Assembly: GCA_030625695.1 (NCBI GenBank)
Contig: DAOUQK010000210.1
Span: 1-6,733 of the forward strand
DNA from: Paracoccaceae bacterium
GTDB taxonomy: Bacteria; Pseudomonadota; Alphaproteobacteria; Rhodobacterales; Rhodobacteraceae
Reading direction: 5' to 3'
DNA: 6,733 bases
Each line of letters starts with the position of its first letter. The first letter of the stretch is position 1. Both the position numbers and the translations under genes were made by a program. The notes beneath the pieces were generated by a model, which had not been told where the DNA came from, made no database searches, and was given only the letters and a program-made list of their open reading frames with translations. Shown here piece by piece: positions 5,847 to 6,733 of this stretch.

Positions 5847-6733
5847 TACATCGCCTTTGGACATTTGAATTTGTCCAGCGCGGGCAGGGCAAATGCGTTG
5901 ACCGACGACTTGGACAGCAGTTGGAATATCGCCACCCGCCCGCCGATGTTAAAGATCACCCGCTTGCGGTCGGACGTATTGGTCCGGCGCACCTGTGCCG
6001 CGTCCAGCAGGCGAAACCATCCCCATGATCCATCGCGGGACATGACATTTTCAAGACCCTTCTTCTTTTTCAACAGCGTCACCCGCGCCAATCCAATCGC
6101 CCCGGGCCACGTTACCGCCGACGGTGTTGGAGCACCTGAGCGGTGCGAATATTCAACCTGCTGGCCGTCAATTTCAAGCAGGACGGACTTGGCTTTAGGG
6201 TCCAGTGCCTCGGGGGTAATCTGAAACTGGACCGCCGGGTTGGGACCATTGGCAAAGAACGCCGCACGGATTTCATCGGCGTATTGCATCTGTTGCAGAA
6301 CCGCCGCCGAGATACCGAGATCGACGTTATTCACCCGCTTCCAGCTCCAGGGTCGGGTGCGTTTATCAACGTGTTTTTGCAGGTTCTCGTTAAAGAACAC
6401 ATCAATCAGCCCGCCGGGGGCAAATAGTGTGGTAAAGTCCTGCAACCCTACGTCGGATCTGGCGCGGCGATTAAACGGATACTTGTCTGCCAGCGCCTGT
6501 TCACACACCGGTAACACCGAAGATTGCCAACGCGCATTGATCGACGCGCGGGTGCCTGTGGCCTGAATATCCGATGAACCAGTGGTAATCTGCGACGCCC
6601 AGCGCTGAACCGGACCGTCGATCCGGCTGGCCACCTGATGGAATTGTGCCAGCGCGAGGCCATCTTCGCCACCCACGTTGACGCCGCTGAACGCCATATT
6701 GTTCAACTCTTGATAAACCTCGGTCAGCACCCC
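5846..6733 (-). CDS. tssM: T6SS membrane core protein TssM (IcmF), C-terminal part
   Basis: An open frame enters at the right edge and runs 295 codons to a TAA at 5848-5846, so this is the C-terminal quarter of a protein usually about 1,100-1,200 aa long. Counting from the first internal Met (6730), it shows the IcmF C-terminal signature: KYPFNRRARSDV (83-94), DFTTLFAPGGLIDVFF (98-113), W128/W130, EIRAAFF (153-159), VLLEIDGQQVEYSH (183-196), VTWPG (206-210) and GSWGWFRLLD (234-243). TssM spans the inner membrane; this region lies in the periplasm, where it contacts the TssJ lipoprotein and the peptidoglycan-spanning core. The ATPase-like and membrane parts lie outside the window. The stop codon overlaps the tagF start by one base, so tssM, tagF and pppA are almost certainly one operon. 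The true start is not in the window, and no frameshift is visible. Confidence 0.95.
   Translation of the reverse strand, partial: GVLTEVYQELNNMAFSGVNVGGEDGLALAQFHQVASRIDGPVQRWASQITTGSSDIQATGTRASINARWQSSVLPVCEQALADKYPFNRRARSDVGLQDFTTLFAPGGLIDVFFNENLQKHVDKRTRPWSWKRVNNVDLGISAAVLQQMQYADEIRAAFFANGPNPAVQFQITPEALDPKAKSVLLEIDGQQVEYSHRSGAPTPSAVTWPGAIGLARVTLLKKKKGLENVMSRDGSWGWFRLLDAAQVRRTNTSDRKRVIFNIGGRVAIFQLLSKSSVNAFALPALDKFKCPKAM

Noticed and set aside
5301..6224. Long plus-strand open frame (307 codons) antisense to tagF and tssM
   Set aside because: It overlaps two clearly recognisable T6SS genes on the other strand, its product is rich in Arg, His and Pro with no recognisable domain, and it has no matching gene context.

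Overview
The window looks like part of a type VI secretion system (T6SS) regulatory region from an alphaproteobacterium, most likely a member of the Rhodobacterales (Roseobacter-type). The reasons are a UPF0262 family gene (a small protein typical of Alphaproteobacteria) at one edge, moderately high G+C with alphaproteobacterial-style proteins, and a T6SS layout with a separate tagF and PP2C gene next to tssM. The species cannot be named from the sequence alone.

Layout, left to right. At 1-251 on the minus strand lies the 5' part of a UPF0262 gene, probably core chromosome and not part of the T6SS. A 153-bp spacer (252-404) with a 13-nt palindrome follows. Next come two minus-strand genes read as an ompA-like gene (2708-3298) then a ppkA-type Ser/Thr kinase (405-2660). 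A 187-bp divergent intergenic region separates them from a plus-strand membrane-anchored M15/VanY-like peptidase (3486-4325). The peptidase converges on a minus-strand unit whose order of transcription is tssM (partial, from the right edge to 5846), tagF (5166-5846) and a PP2C phosphatase (4433-5155). The point of convergence holds a large perfect inverted repeat (4360-4428) of REP/bidirectional-terminator type.

How the genes fit together. TssM is the inner-membrane core protein of the T6SS envelope complex. PpkA, the PP2C phosphatase and TagF are the three components of the threonine-phosphorylation control of T6SS known from Pseudomonas and Agrobacterium: the kinase promotes assembly, the phosphatase reverses it, and TagF represses. 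The PpkA here is a one-pass membrane protein with a large periplasmic part, so it could sense an envelope signal directly. The OmpA-like protein and the M15 peptidase are both predicted to act at peptidoglycan. Their place inside this regulatory block suggests a cell-wall component of the T6SS (anchoring and local opening of the wall), but that is inference. No RNA gene, CRISPR array, insertion sequence or recognisable effector/immunity pair is visible.
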